Assembly (NCBI GenBank): GCA_030144725.1 | Contig: JASKMD010000003.1 | Coordinates: 2,004,991 to 2,068,990 of the forward strand | DNA length: 64,000 bases | Reading direction: 5' to 3' | Source: Haematococcus lacustris | Taxonomy: Eukaryota; Chlorophyta; Chlorophyceae; Chlamydomonadales; Haematococcaceae | In this document: in pieces, positions 30,012-40,581 of the stretch | Layout of the letters: every line of letters begins with the position of its first letter | Numbering within the stretch: position 1 is the first letter of the stretch | The notes under the pieces: generated by a model | Told to the model about the DNA's origin: nothing | What the model saw: the letters and a program-made list of their open reading frames with translations, nothing else | The model's database searches: none | Made by a program: the position numbers and the translations under genes

Positions 30012-31400
30012 CAGGCCTACATCGCCAGGAATGATAGCAAAGCAAAACGATGAGTACTGCAGAGCTTAGGACTGTTGGTGCACGGCAAGATTTACCTGCT
30101 ACAAGGCGTCGGTGACGAGCCCACAGGACAGGACAGCTCTTCGTCTGTAACTCCGTCGTCCGGAGCGGTGTGCGATGATTCAACTCTTCATCTACGTGCT
30201 CCGAGTTTATGACTGTGGCATGCCTCGCAGTGACCCATGCCATGGCATGATTGCGTACTTAAGATGGTAGTCTATTTCATTCAACAGGATTGTGGGTGTA
30301 CGGCCCACAAGCATCAACGCTGGCAGGAAAGGGGTTATAGTGGAAGTCATCCAGCCCATCGGTCTTCTGTGTGTCGTGGCTATGGACCTGTGAATGGTGA
30401 CATGTTCGACTACGGTTTCAGTGTGACATGTCGCTCTGAAGCTAGTTATCTAGCAGTATATGCAATGCAACATTTGTGCTCCTCAACACAACCCACATGA
30501 ACATTGTCACCTGCACGAGTGCCACACTGACGACCTGGATGATGTGTGAAGGTGTCAGTGGCTGTCGGTAGTGTTTCCACCCCTCGAAACCATCATGGCT
30601 ACCCATTTACCCATGCTTGAAGGGGTGAGTAGAAAAGCTGCTACACTAACATACAACAGCCTGACAAGCTAAAAAATGGCTGGGTATGTCACTTAGCTAC
30701 AATCCACTGTGCGTGATTGTGGCGCATGGCCTGCATTGCGGTGCGGCTGATGCTGCCCCTTAATCCATCCACTGGCACGTTGTGCAGTTCATACCACCGT
30801 GGCGCAATGCAAACATGTTGGTGGGCATGCCGATGGTTACTTCTTGTGCTGGGTGCTGCCTGGCTGCTAGGCTGGGCCGTGCCTGTGGTTGGTGCCTTGC
30901 GATGCAACAGCTACATGCCAGTGCTGTGAGCTTGTACAAGCAAGCCATACTGATAAGAGGAGGAAATCAGAGAAGGAGGCCTGGGATGAGGGGTGTAGGT
31001 GATAGGATAGGGTTAAAAACCGTAAAGCAAGAGTGGTAACATTGAACAAAAACTACGCGTTTGAAAGATAGACTGTGCTACCTAGCTGGCCGGGGAAAGA
31101 GGTGGGGTCTGGGAGATGGTGGTCGTGAGCAGCAGGGAATGAAGGGTACATGAGGCATCCACTGGCTATCACTGCAGGTTTGGCCTGTGTCAGGCAGGGC
31201 ACACCGCGCATCACTTCACCACCATCAGGTTCATCTGGGTGATGGAGCAAAGGGTCAACCATCACTACCCAGCACATGACCACGGCACATCATGGCAGAG
31301 CCGCTGCACCTCACAGCACACCTCAGCCCACTCCAGCCGGCTTGCGTGCCATCATGATGCAGTGTGGGGTAGCAGGGAGGGCACACAGCCTTGCAGGGTT
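30012..31400. other. Intergenic between LRR copies E and F
   Basis: 30012-30240 is the shared LRR 5' flank (agcaaagcaaaacgatgagtactg). 30725-30930 is a duplicated block also present at 27230 and 38245. 31100-31400 is the LRR 3' block of copy F. At 31090 the gaaagaggtgg site lacks the MITE-like sequence seen at 27628 and 38599. No gene supported. Confidence 0.5.
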
Positions 31401-33029
31401 TTACCAATGTTGGCTGAATTGGATGGCTGCACTCGGGAACAGGACAGGTAAGGCTTGCTGATTGGCTGGGGACAGACGTGCTTCGCCCTGCGTAGTAATG
31501 CGCAGCTCCTTCACGTGACGGCCCAGGCGCTGCATGAGAGGTTGGGCCTCTGCCGCTGACCCCTGCTGCCCACCCTGCCAAGTGCTGCTGCCTGGCCCCC
31601 CTGGCGTGATGTGCCCCTCAGGGCTGCTGCTGCTGGCCACAGTGGGGTGGGGGGGCTGCTGGTCGGTAGGGCAGATGTGGGTGAGGTATTGCTCAGTCAG
31701 CAGGTCCACAGTGGCCTTGCTCAGGCACAGGTTCCCATCCAGCACCAGCCCTGCCTTGTTGCGCTCACACAGGTTGAGCTCAGCTGCAGCCAGCACCTCA
31801 ATACTCGGTTCCTCGATGACCTCCATCTCGATGTCCCCCATCCCAACGTCCTCTATCTTGACCCCTACCAGTTGATACAGGTGCAGAGGGTGAGTAAGGC
31901 TGTGCAGCGGCAGGTAGGCGGCTGAGTCCCAGTCCATCTTGTGCACGTCCAGCTGCCTCCAGCTGCAGGCTGCGCTGGCCCAGGAGGAGGTCAAGCCTGA
32001 GAAGCGATCCACCTGCAGGCTGGTGATCTGGGTGAGAGCCAGCAAGGCGCCCAGCTGCTCCTGGCCCACCTCGAATTCAGACATCTGCAGAGTGTGCAGG
32101 CTGGGTAGGTGGGCCAGCGCTGGCAGCAGTGCCATGAGCCCTGGCCCACTCTCGTAATAAGCTCTTATCTCATCAGTGAGCCTCAGCTGCTGCAATTGTG
32201 TCAAGCTGCTTACAGCCGCTGCTATACTGCCCCAATCCAACTGATCCGAAAAGTTACTGCTCACTACCAGCTGAGTAAGGGTGGGGGGTAAGGGCACCAG
32301 TCCATACAGGAACTCATCCTCCCCGTTCACGTCAACGTCCGCATCCAGGCTGAGTGTCTGCAGCCTGCTGCCAATAAAGGGAGACCTGCCAAGCTGGCCT
32401 TTATGTGTAATGGTGATGCCATCGATGTCCAGGTGCAGCAGCTTTGGCAACAGCAGGGGGTGGTTGATCGCATTTGCCAAGTGACCTATGCTCATCCTGG
32501 CCTCTCGATAGGCCAGGCTCGTCAGGGAGGGGAAGGAGGCGGCCAGGGCTGCACTGAAATCAGGCTCCCAAGGAAGATCCAAGGGGTAATGCCATTCAAT
32601 AGTCAGGCAGTCAACTGCCCCACACAGCGGCACTGCCCCCAGCATCCGGGCAACCAGACGAGCCGCATCCGATGCTGCAGCAGCTGGCTCTGCTTCCCCA
32701 CATTGCTCTACTGCATCTGTGAGGCTACTGGCTGGCTGCAGTGTGAGGTGCAGCTTTGGCTGCTGCCTGTTTTGCAGAATCTCAATCAGGAAGGGAGCCA
32801 GCTCACGAAGGTGTTGCCCAATGACGTCATGCGGGGTAGGGTAGGTGAGCTGGATCCTTGGAGATATCCGCAGCAGAGCTGTAGCCAGGAGCTTGCTGGT
32901 CATGAAGACTGGCAGCCGACTGCTTGCATCCAGCTGGCTCAGGACTGCATCCAGGAGTTCCATTGGCAGGCCCTGCAGGCCCTGCAACTGCTGGCTCTTG
33001 TTCACGTCGCCTGCAGATGACTTCCTCAT
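31401..33029 (-). CDS. F-box-like/LRR protein, copy F
   Basis: 542 codons from MRKSSAGD; the frame is open upstream to 33326, but this is flank shared with copy C. Nearly the same protein as copy C: LPMELLDAVLSQLDASSRL, LRR core with SLTQLQQLRLTDE and LPSLHTLQMSEFEVGQEQLG, acidic insert EDVGMGDIEMEVIEEPS. It differs by lacking the SHSGPSTSLVSSS part of the linker and by a tail reading RLGRHVKELRIT, then LPVLFPSAAIQFSQHW. A likely functional sister of C. The about 1-kb shared upstream region implies a shared promoter. Confidence 0.72.
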   Translation of the reverse strand: MRKSSAGDVNKSQQLQGLQGLPMELLDAVLSQLDASSRLPVFMTSKLLATALLRISPRIQLTYPTPHDVIGQHLRELAPFLIEILQNRQQPKLHLTLQPASSLTDAVEQCGEAEPAAAASDAARLVARMLGAVPLCGAVDCLTIEWHYPLDLPWEPDFSAALAASFPSLTSLAYREARMSIGHLANAINHPLLLPKLLHLDIDGITITHKGQLGRSPFIGSRLQTLSLDADVDVNGEDEFLYGLVPLPPTLTQLVVSSNFSDQLDWGSIAAAVSSLTQLQQLRLTDEIRAYYESGPGLMALLPALAHLPSLHTLQMSEFEVGQEQLGALLALTQITSLQVDRFSGLTSSWASAACSWRQLDVHKMDWDSAAYLPLHSLTHPLHLYQLVGVKIEDVGMGDIEMEVIEEPSIEVLAAAELNLCERNKAGLVLDGNLCLSKATVDLLTEQYLTHICPTDQQPPHPTVASSSSPEGHITPGGPGSSTWQGGQQGSAAEAQPLMQRLGRHVKELRITTQGEARLSPANQQALPVLFPSAAIQFSQHW

Positions 33030-34229
33030 CGGGCCTACATCGTCAAGAAAGATAGCAAAGCAAGACGATGAGTACTGCAGAGCTGGGTAGGACTGTTGGT
33101 GCACAGCAAGGCCTACCTGCTCGGTGACGAGCCCACAGGACAGCACAGGGTAGGACCTGGGAGAGAAGGGAAGTTGAATCCGGTATCTGACCCCTGCCAC
33201 GGATGGACCTCGGAGTAGAGGAGAGCGTGTTCCGGTGTTTGAGCCCCGCGACGGGCACGTGTGACCCTGGACTGTCAAGTTTGAGTTGCGGAAAGGCGCA
33301 ATTAGACCCACCCCCTCGTCGCCCACAATGCCACCATAGCCGTGCCACCTCGCATTCGCAATTCAGCTTGGGCGCCGGCAGCGACAGACACCCCACTTTT
33401 CAAAGAAGGTGCAAATGAGTGCCGCACTGCCTAACTCCCAAGCCCTGGCATACATCTATCTCTGCATAAACACCCCAGGGCTGTAACTTAAGAGATAAGA
33501 TCGTAGGTTTACATATCAGCCTGCGCACTGCCACAGTCAAATCACATGGGGCCAATGCCCGTCCTATGCTTGAGAACAGGAAGATGCCTGAACCCTTGCA
33601 TCCATTCCTGCATCAACTTGTAAGATTTGGAGTAAACGAAGGCAACAAAGGCGGGAGTGTTGCAACTTGGGTCCAGCTACAGCCTTGCCCCCTTGTTTGC
33701 AACGGCCTGCTGGCCCAAAGGACCATGCTCAGGGCGGGCTGTGGGCTGCTTCCAAGGAGGCAGGCAGGGGGCGGGGGGGTGGTGGGGCTGGCCATGGGGC
33801 TAGGGTCGAGGCATGGGCATGCGCTGCCCAGTCCCCTGTGTGTGACCACACTGTGTAGATGAGGGCAGGTCCGGCCCTATGGGCCTCAGGCTAGAGGCAG
33901 GCCAGCTGGAGGGGCTAGATGGGGTGGCCTGGTGGGGCCACTGCCCGGACTATGCTCCGGGAACAGGTGAGCTGCCAAGCCTGACCCTGATGACCACCCA
34001 CCACTGCCCTTGTTGACCGACCAGCCCAGCTTCACCCTGCCGCTCCGCTGCCCCTGCTACACACATTCCCGCCAGCCCTGCCCTGCCCTGCCCTGACCAG
34101 CTCTGCCATGCCCAGCCCTGCCCTGCCCTGCCCAGTCCTGCCCTGCCCAGCCCTGCCCAGCCCTGCCCAGCCCTGCCCAGCCCTGCCCAGCCCTGCCTGC
34201 CCTCCCCTCCCCCTGCCACCCTCCCCAGG
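33030..34229. repeat. Upstream block of copy F, duplicate of 16.3-17.3 kb
   Basis: Collinear with 16281-17335. At 34083-34205 it holds the unexpanded, degenerate form (ccctgcccag...) of the tract that became (CCCTG)49 at 17.3 kb, and ends in a normal acceptor (ccctccccag) before the family-2 exon. Confidence 0.7.
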
Positions 34230-34480
34230 GGAGGACGAGAACGAGCGTGAGTGCGTAGCCTCTGCCCGCCGTGTGTTCCAGTTGTCCCTCACCGCCTCCA
34301 GCCTGGCCCTGGACCTGCAGCGGCTGGAGCTGGTCTGCGCCTTCCTGCTCACTGACAGGCTGTGGGCTGTCGCCATGGCGGACCTGGCGCAGCTGGCGGT
34401 GGGCCTACACGCGAACACGGCGCAGCGCAGGCTGCCCATGTTCCCCTCCGCCCTCTCCAGCCCCCGCCCCGCCAGCCGGT
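34230..34480 (+). pseudogene. Family-2 gene copy 3, first exon only
   Basis: Follows the acceptor ccctccccag and reads EDENERECVASARRVFQLSL, then LALDLQRLELVCAFLLTDR and MADLAQLAVGLHANTAQRR. At 34480 it passes abruptly into the dispersed host repeat (cggttggatcgatggctg...), so the remaining exons are missing. It shows the expected normal exon start, which the other copies have lost or broken. Confidence 0.65.
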
Positions 34481-35690
34481 TGGATCGATGGCTGCGACCA
34501 GCATCACCATCACCGTCACCCACAGCGTCACTACAACGACACTACTGCCAACGACGCCACCACAGCCTCAGTCCATAATGACCTGGGTGGTTAGACCTCA
34601 ATACCTAGTACGATGCGGATAAGTGCTTAGACTACGGCTTCGCCTCACTGCCTTACTCGCAGCCCCTGGCATCCACCCACTCCCTGCTTGACCACTCCAT
34701 GGGACCTAACTCATGAGCTGGGAGTGCAGGATGTACACACCAGCCTGCGCACTGCCACTTACTGCCACCCCCATTGAAGGTTAGGAACCTCCACCTCAAC
34801 CACCCAGCCAGCTCATTGCCAACGCACCAATCAGCCTGCCACTGCCACCAACTACAAACACCAACAGCACCAGCCCACCCACAGCAGGCTGCAGCTTGTG
34901 GCTCAGGGCTGGTATGCAATGGTCCCACCTCGCTGCCTGGCGCCCCCCACCTGCCCCTCCCGCCCACTGCCTGCTGCCTGACTGCCTCCAGCCTGCTGCA
35001 CTGCATCAACATCCAGCGCCACTGCTGCTGTGGGGCGCTGGCCAGGGCTGGGTGCAACCCCAGGTGAGGGGGCGGCAGAGATGTGCTGCGGCCCTGCTGC
35101 TACTACGGCATGGGAAATGGTGAACATCCAGGGGGGAGCTTGTGCCTGGAGTGGGCGCGTTCTGCTCCCTTTACCATGCTGGCTAAACACTGGGACAACA
35201 GCAGCATGGAGACTAACTCTTCATGCCTGGCCCCTTGCATCCTGCCTTAACTTGCAAGATCCGGTGTAAGGTGATGCCTGCATCAACTTGCAAAGTTTGG
35301 TGTAAAATTTGGCAACCGCAAGTGGGGCGCTGGCCAGGGCTGGGTGCAAGCCCAGCTGAGGGGGCGAGAGGGCAGTGCCGGTTGCACCTTCAGCCTAGCT
35401 TCAGCCTTGGCCCCTAGCTCCCCAGCGGACCCTGCTCAGGCCGGGTTGTGGGCTGTGGGCTGAATGTCAATGCTAACAAGCGCATGAGGGGGCAGGCAGG
35501 GGGCAGTGGGGCGGTGGGGCTGGCCATGGGGCCAGGGTGGAGACGTGTGGCACTCCCTGTGAAGGTGAGGGCAGGTCCGGCCCTGAGGGCAGGTCAGGCT
35601 AGAGGCAGGCCAGCTGGAGGGGCTAGAGGGTGAGGCCTGGTGGGGCCACTGCCCGGACTATGCTCTGGGAACAGGTGAGCTGCCAAGCCT
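34481..35690. repeat. Uninterrupted host repeat and family-2 upstream block
   Basis: 34505-34880 is the intact version of the repeat that is split by Copia at 1733/10393. 34930-35110 (ctgctgcactgcatcaacat..., gatgtgctgcggccctgctg) corresponds to the upstream exon of family 2 that is fused in copy 2 (DVLRPCCYHG). Parts are repeated at 36050-36370. Confidence 0.55.
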
Positions 35691-35945
35691 GACGCTGATG
35701 ACCACCGACCCCTGCCCTTAAGGACCAACCAGGCCAGCTTCACCCTGCTACCCCGCTGCCCCTGCTGAACACATACCCACCTGCCCTGACCTGCCCAGCC
35801 CTGCCCTGACCAGTCTTGCCCTGACCAGTCCTGCCTGCCCTCCCCTCCTCCTGCCCCCATCCCCAGGGGAGGACTAGAACGAGCGTGAGTGCGTAGCTGC
35901 CGGTCGCCGTGTGTTCCAGTTGTCCCTCACCGCCTCCAGCCTGGT
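35691..35945 (+). pseudogene. Family-2 exon stub, copy 4
   Basis: Acceptor ccatccccag followed by gaggactagaacgagcgtga. The GAG codon of EDE is changed to the stop TAG. The exon is cut after GCCTCCAGCCTGG and host repeat follows. The same block, including the same stop, is found at 36780-37060. Confidence 0.6.
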
Positions 35946-36779
35946 GCCTCTACGATGTTGCCTCACTGCTTTACTCGTAGCCCCTGGCATCCATCTACTC
36001 CATGGGCCCTGACTTATGAGCTGGGAGTGTAGGTTTACACACCAGCCTGCGCACAGCCACTTGCTGCTACCACCATTGAAGGTTAGGAACCTCCACCCTA
36101 ACCACCCAGTCAGCTCCTCGCCAACGCACCAACCAGCCTGCCACTGCCACCCACTGCGACCACCAACAGCACCAGCCCATCCACAGCAGGCTCCAGCTTG
36201 TGGGTCAGGGCTGGTACGCAATGGTCACACCTCGCTGCCTGGCGCCCCCCACCTGCCCCTCCCGCCCACTGCCTGCTGCCTGACTGCCTCCAGCCTGCTG
36301 CACTGCCTCAACATCCAGCGCCACTGCTGCTGTGGGGCGCTGGCCAGGGCTGGGTGCCACCCCAGGTAAGGGGGCGGGAGGGCTGTGCTCTAGAACCGGG
36401 CTTGAGAACCGGCGTGCATTAGGGGATGAGCTTCTGCCTAGCGGGGGTGCGACCCCCTACCCTTCACTGCTAGGCATTGGGACAACAGTAGCAGCATGGA
36501 GCCTGACAAACTCCTCATGCCTTGCCCCTGGCATCCGTAGCACCATGACAGATATGGCTGGCTTATCAGGAACACCCAGCTCAATCCCTGGCTCTGACTG
36601 GTGGGTGACTGCCCGGTCACCACTGACCCTGCCACATCGCCAGCCCTGACCCACCCTGCCACCACCATCACCCCACGCTACTCACACCTCCAGCCGTGTC
36701 TGGGAGTTTCACCACCATCAAAGCCCAGCCCTGCTCAGCCGTGCCCTGCCCAGGCCTGCTCAGCCGTGCCCTGCTCAGG
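35946..36779. other. Host repeat and unassigned DNA
   Basis: 35960-36370 repeats 34640-35060. 36395-36470 (gagaaccggcgtgcattagg...cgaccccctaccct) resembles 44560-44650, the complement of the Dualen-type 3' region, and may be a relic of such an element. 36480-36780 shows no recognisable feature. Confidence 0.45.
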
Positions 36780-38272
36780 CCTCTGGGAACAGGTGAGCTG
36801 CCAAGCCTGACCCTGCTGCCCACCCACCACTGCCCTTAAGGACCAACCAGGCCAGCTTTACCCTGCTACCCCGCTGCCCCTGCTGAACACATACCCACCT
36901 GCCCTGACCTGCCCAGCCCTGCCCTGACCAGTCTTGCCCTGACCAGTCCTGCCTGCCCTCCCCTCCTCCTGCCCCCATCCCCAGGGGAGGACTAGAACGA
37001 GCGAGAGTGCGTAGCTGCCGCCTGCCGTGTGTTCCAGTTGTCCCTCACCGCCTCCAGCCTGGCCCTGGACCTGCAGCGGCTGGAGCTGGCCTGCGCCTTC
37101 CTGCTCACTGATAGGCTGTGGGCTGTCGCCATGGCGGACCTGGCGCAGCTGGCGGTGGGCCTACACGCCAACACGGCGCAGCGCAGGCTGCTCACGACCC
37201 CCTCCGCCCTCTACAGCCCCCGCCCCGCCAGCCTCAGCCCAACAGCATCGGGCCCCACAGCCATGGGAGGTCAGCAGGGGCCGGGGTGGGTGGAGAAGCT
37301 GGAGCCGTTCTGGCAGCTGTTTGTGACGTATGTGGTGGAGGCGACTGCTGGCACTGAACACAACCTGGCGTGGTGGATGGCGGCGGTGAAGGCGGGCAAT
37401 GCGTACCTGCCTGACCTGGTCACCCCGCTGCAGCGGGCTCAGCCTATGAACGCCAAGATGCTGGTCGGGGCTGCTGCCCAGTACGTGCAAGAGGTCAATG
37501 GGGCGGCTGAGCAGGGGCCGCAGGGGCAGGGCGGCAGCAGAGGCACCAGGGAATGCTGCCTGGCACCCCTGCTTGCCCCTGCTGCTGGGTCTCAGCCCAC
37601 CCCAACACCCAGCTGCCTGGTCCTTGTAGGTGCGGCAGCAGGGGGAGGGCGGGTGGGAGGTGCTGCTGGCCATGGCAGGCCGCATGCGCAAGAGGTTCCG
37701 CTCCACAGCCGCCAAGATAGAACTCGGGTGTAGCGACTGTAAGAAGTGACGGGTGGGATAGTATGACATGGGATTTGGTGGGCAGTGTGGGCATGAGGTG
37801 TGAACTGCCAGACCCCTGTGGTGAAACAACAAGTATGAAACAAGCGCTGGTGGCAGCAGGGGAGGCACGCTGCCTGAGACTGCACCAGCAGCTGGGCGCC
37901 GCCTGCAATGTGACCAGCCAGGGCAACGGCGTGACAGCAGCAGAGACACCCCCTCTTGGTGCTGCCAACACCTCCTTCCCAGCTGCAGCTGCAGCAGCTG
38001 AGCCTGCCCAGGGAGCATCAGGTGCAGCTGGGGCTGTGACTGGTGCTGGGGCTGCAGGGGCGGGTGCAGCTGCTGAGCCTGTGCTGTCCCAGCCAACAGC
38101 TGCGCCACAGCACATGGACGGGGTGCCTGATGCTGCAACACAAGCTGCAAACCAGTCATCCAGTCCTCAGCCAGGCGCCAAAGCAGCAGCAGCAGCAGCA
38201 GCCGTAGGTTCAATGCAACAGGAATGGCAAACGCATGACTCTGGTGTGTGGCCTGCATCGCAGTGCGGGTGA
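36780..38272 (+). pseudogene. Family-2 gene copy 5, degenerate
   Basis: The exon begins after ccatccccag with the same TAG stop as copy 4. An open stretch from 37029 then gives LTASSLALDLQRLELACAF, WVEKLEPFWQLF and AAQYVQE, intron 1 (about 37492-37629), and VRQQGEGGWEVLLAMAGR. After TAAKIE the sequence diverges. A deletion near 37840 joins intron 2 directly to the middle of exon 3 (QALVAAGEARCLRLHQQLGA), removing its acceptor and the VVSSLM start. The Ala/Gln-rich part runs to 38272; the final WQTISYD block is missing. Not functional. Confidence 0.6.
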
Positions 38273-38985
38273 TGCTACCCCTTGCTCTATCAACTGGCAC
38301 ATTGTGCCGTTCATATCACCGTGGGGCAATGCAATCATGTCGGTGGGCATTCCTGGTGGCTATTTCTAGGGCTGGGTGGTACCAGGCTGCTAGGCTGGGC
38401 TGAGCCTGTGGTGACTGCTTTTTCGACGCAACACTGTTCTGTGTCATCTTCTGTGGGCCGTCATCTGCTGTGTGAGCCATCTACCTGTGTAATCCATTGT
38501 CTACTGGTGAGAGCAGGAGGGAGTGAGGTCTCGACGCTGGAAGTAGAGAAGCAGGCCTGAGATGAGGGGCCCCTACCTAGCTGGCTGGGAAGAGAGAGGT
38601 GGGTGTGACAGATGTTAGGGTATGCCAGTATGCTGCGTTCTGATTCGAATGTTATTATTGCCGCCAGTAGTGAAGGGACTCACAGCTGCTACACACACAT
38701 ACTATTGGATGTCTTCCTAACAGCGTAGAAATAGCACCATAGCAGGTTGTGACACTCCAGAACAGAAGGCAAACTAAAGAAGACAGCAAGCAATACATTG
38801 TCACACCCACGCCATCACTGCACCACCATTAGTCCACCATCACCACCCAGCACATGACCACAGCACATCATGGCAGTGCCGCCGCACCTCCCGGCACACC
38901 TCAGCCCACTCCAACCAACTTGCAAGCCATCATGATGCAGTGTGGGTAAGCAGGGAGGGCACACAGCCTTGCAGTGTCCCCACTG
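38273..38985. other. Intergenic, with a MITE-like element
   Basis: 38245-38440 is the block shared with 27230 and 30725. 38820-38985 is the LRR 3' block (caccacccagcacatgacca, catcatgatgcagtgtggg). The MITE-like element lies between. No gene. Confidence 0.5.
38599..38810. mobile_element. MITE-like element with 12-bp terminal inverted repeats
   Basis: 212 bp beginning GTGGGTGTGACA and ending TGTCACACCCAC, a perfect 12-bp inverted repeat. A diverged relative with a degraded right end is at 27628-27815 in the same duplicated surroundings, while the equivalent place near 31100 lacks it. No clear TSD, so it could also be a solo LTR (TGTGACA...TGTCACA). Confidence 0.4.
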
Positions 38986-40581
38986 CTATCCACCATTGAT
39001 GACTGCATCCGGGAACAGGACAGCTAAGGCTTGCTTGGCGTCTGAGGACAGAGATTCTTCGCCCTGTCGCATTCTGATATGCAGCTCCTTCACGTAACAG
39101 CCTAGGCGCTGCATGAGAGCCTGGCCCCCTGCCGCTGCTAGAACCCCCTGCTGCCCACCCTGCCCAATGCTGCTGCCTGACCCCCCTGCCATGATGTGCC
39201 CCTCAGGGCTGCTGCTGGCCAGGCTGGTGCTGGGCCCTGAGTTGCTGCTGCTGCTGGCCACAGTGGGGTGGGGGGGCTGCTGGGCAGCAGGGCGGCTGTG
39301 GCTGAGGTATTGCTCAGTCAGCAGGTCCACAGTGGCCTTGCGCAGCCACAGGTTTCCATCCAGCACCAGCCCTGCCTTGTTGCGCTCACACATGTTGAGC
39401 TCAGCTGCAGCCAGCACCTCTATACTTGTTTTCTCGATGTCCTCTACCAGAGTCAGGTGCAGAGGGTGAGTGAGGCTGTGCAGGGGCAGGTAGGCGGCTG
39501 AGTCCCAGTCCATCCAGTTCACCTCCAGTTGCCTCCAGCTGCAGGCTGCGCTGGCCCGAGAGGAGGTCAGGCCAGAGAATTTCATGATACTCAGGTGTGT
39601 GATCTGGGTGAGAGCCAGCAAGGCGTCCAGCTGCTCCTGGCCCACCACATCTTCAGACATCTGCAGAGTGTGCAGGCTGGGTAGGTGGGCCAGCGCTAAC
39701 AGCAGTGCCATGAAGTCTGGCCTAGAGCCGTTAAACTCTATCTCATCATCAAAGAGCCTTAGCTGCTGCAACTGTGTCAAGCTGCTCACAGCTGCTGTTA
39801 CCCTGACCCAATCCCAATGATCTCCGTAAGAACCCTTCACTTCCAGCTGAGTCAGGGTGGGCGGTAAGGGCAGCAGCCCATACAGGAACTCAGGCTCCGC
39901 GTGATGGTGCACATCAAAGACATCATGCAGGAAGAGTTCCTGCAGCCTGCTGCCAATGAAGGGAGACCTGCCATACTGGCCTTCATGTGTGATGTGAACG
40001 CGCTTAAGGTCCAGGTGCAGCAGCCGTGGCGACAGCAGGGGGTGGCTGATGGCTTTGGCCAAGTGATCTATGCTTACGATGCATTGCTCTAAGGTCAGGC
40101 TTGTAAGGGAGGGGAAGGAGGACGCCAGGGCTGCGCTGAAAGCAGGCTCCCATGGAAGATTTGAGTGCCTATCCCAGCTGATTGTCAGGCTGTCGACTGC
40201 CCCACATAGCGGGACTGCTCCCAGCATCCAGGCAACCAGACGGGCTGCATCTGTTTCCCACACTGCATCTGTGTGGCAACTGGCTGGCTGCAGTGTGAGG
40301 TGCAGCTTTGGCTGCTGCCTGTTCTGCAGGACCTCAGTCAGGAAGGGAGCAAGCTCACGAAGATTTTGCCCAATGATGTCATGCTGGGTGGGGTAGGTGA
40401 GCTGGATGCTTGGAAGTACTCGCAGCAGAGCTGTGGTCAGGATCTTGCTGGTCCTGAAGACTTGCAGCCTACTGCGTGCATCAAGCTGGCTCAAGATTGC
40501 ATCCAGTAGTTCCGCTGGCAGGCCCTGCAGGCCCTGCAACTGCTGCCCCTTGTTCATGTCGCCTGTTGCTGACTTCTTCAT
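38986..40581 (-). CDS. F-box-like/LRR protein, copy G
   Basis: 531 codons from MKKSATGD; 17 in-frame codons upstream reach 40632 (MQYSSSCFAIC). F-box-like region LPAELLDAILSQLDARSRL, then FRTSKILTTALLR. LRR core with FPSLTSLTLEQC, FIGSRLQELFLHDV, SLTQLQQLRLFDD and LPSLHTLQMSEDVVGQEQLD. Relative to copies C and F it lacks the AEPAAAAS stretch and most of the acidic insert (only VEDIEKTSIEV remains). The linker has an extra Leu-Ala-Ala, and the tail reads RLGCYVKELHIRM, then LAVLFPDAVI. Intact. It closes the array on the right. Confidence 0.7.
   Translation of the reverse strand: MKKSATGDMNKGQQLQGLQGLPAELLDAILSQLDARSRLQVFRTSKILTTALLRVLPSIQLTYPTQHDIIGQNLRELAPFLTEVLQNRQQPKLHLTLQPASCHTDAVWETDAARLVAWMLGAVPLCGAVDSLTISWDRHSNLPWEPAFSAALASSFPSLTSLTLEQCIVSIDHLAKAISHPLLSPRLLHLDLKRVHITHEGQYGRSPFIGSRLQELFLHDVFDVHHHAEPEFLYGLLPLPPTLTQLEVKGSYGDHWDWVRVTAAVSSLTQLQQLRLFDDEIEFNGSRPDFMALLLALAHLPSLHTLQMSEDVVGQEQLDALLALTQITHLSIMKFSGLTSSRASAACSWRQLEVNWMDWDSAAYLPLHSLTHPLHLTLVEDIEKTSIEVLAAAELNMCERNKAGLVLDGNLWLRKATVDLLTEQYLSHSRPAAQQPPHPTVASSSSNSGPSTSLASSSPEGHIMAGGSGSSIGQGGQQGVLAAAGGQALMQRLGCYVKELHIRMRQGEESLSSDAKQALAVLFPDAVINGG

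Noticed and set aside
37161..38300. 379-codon minus-strand ORF across family-2 copy 5
   Set aside because: Antisense shadow of GC-rich exons. The plus-strand frames carry the conserved blocks and splice sites.
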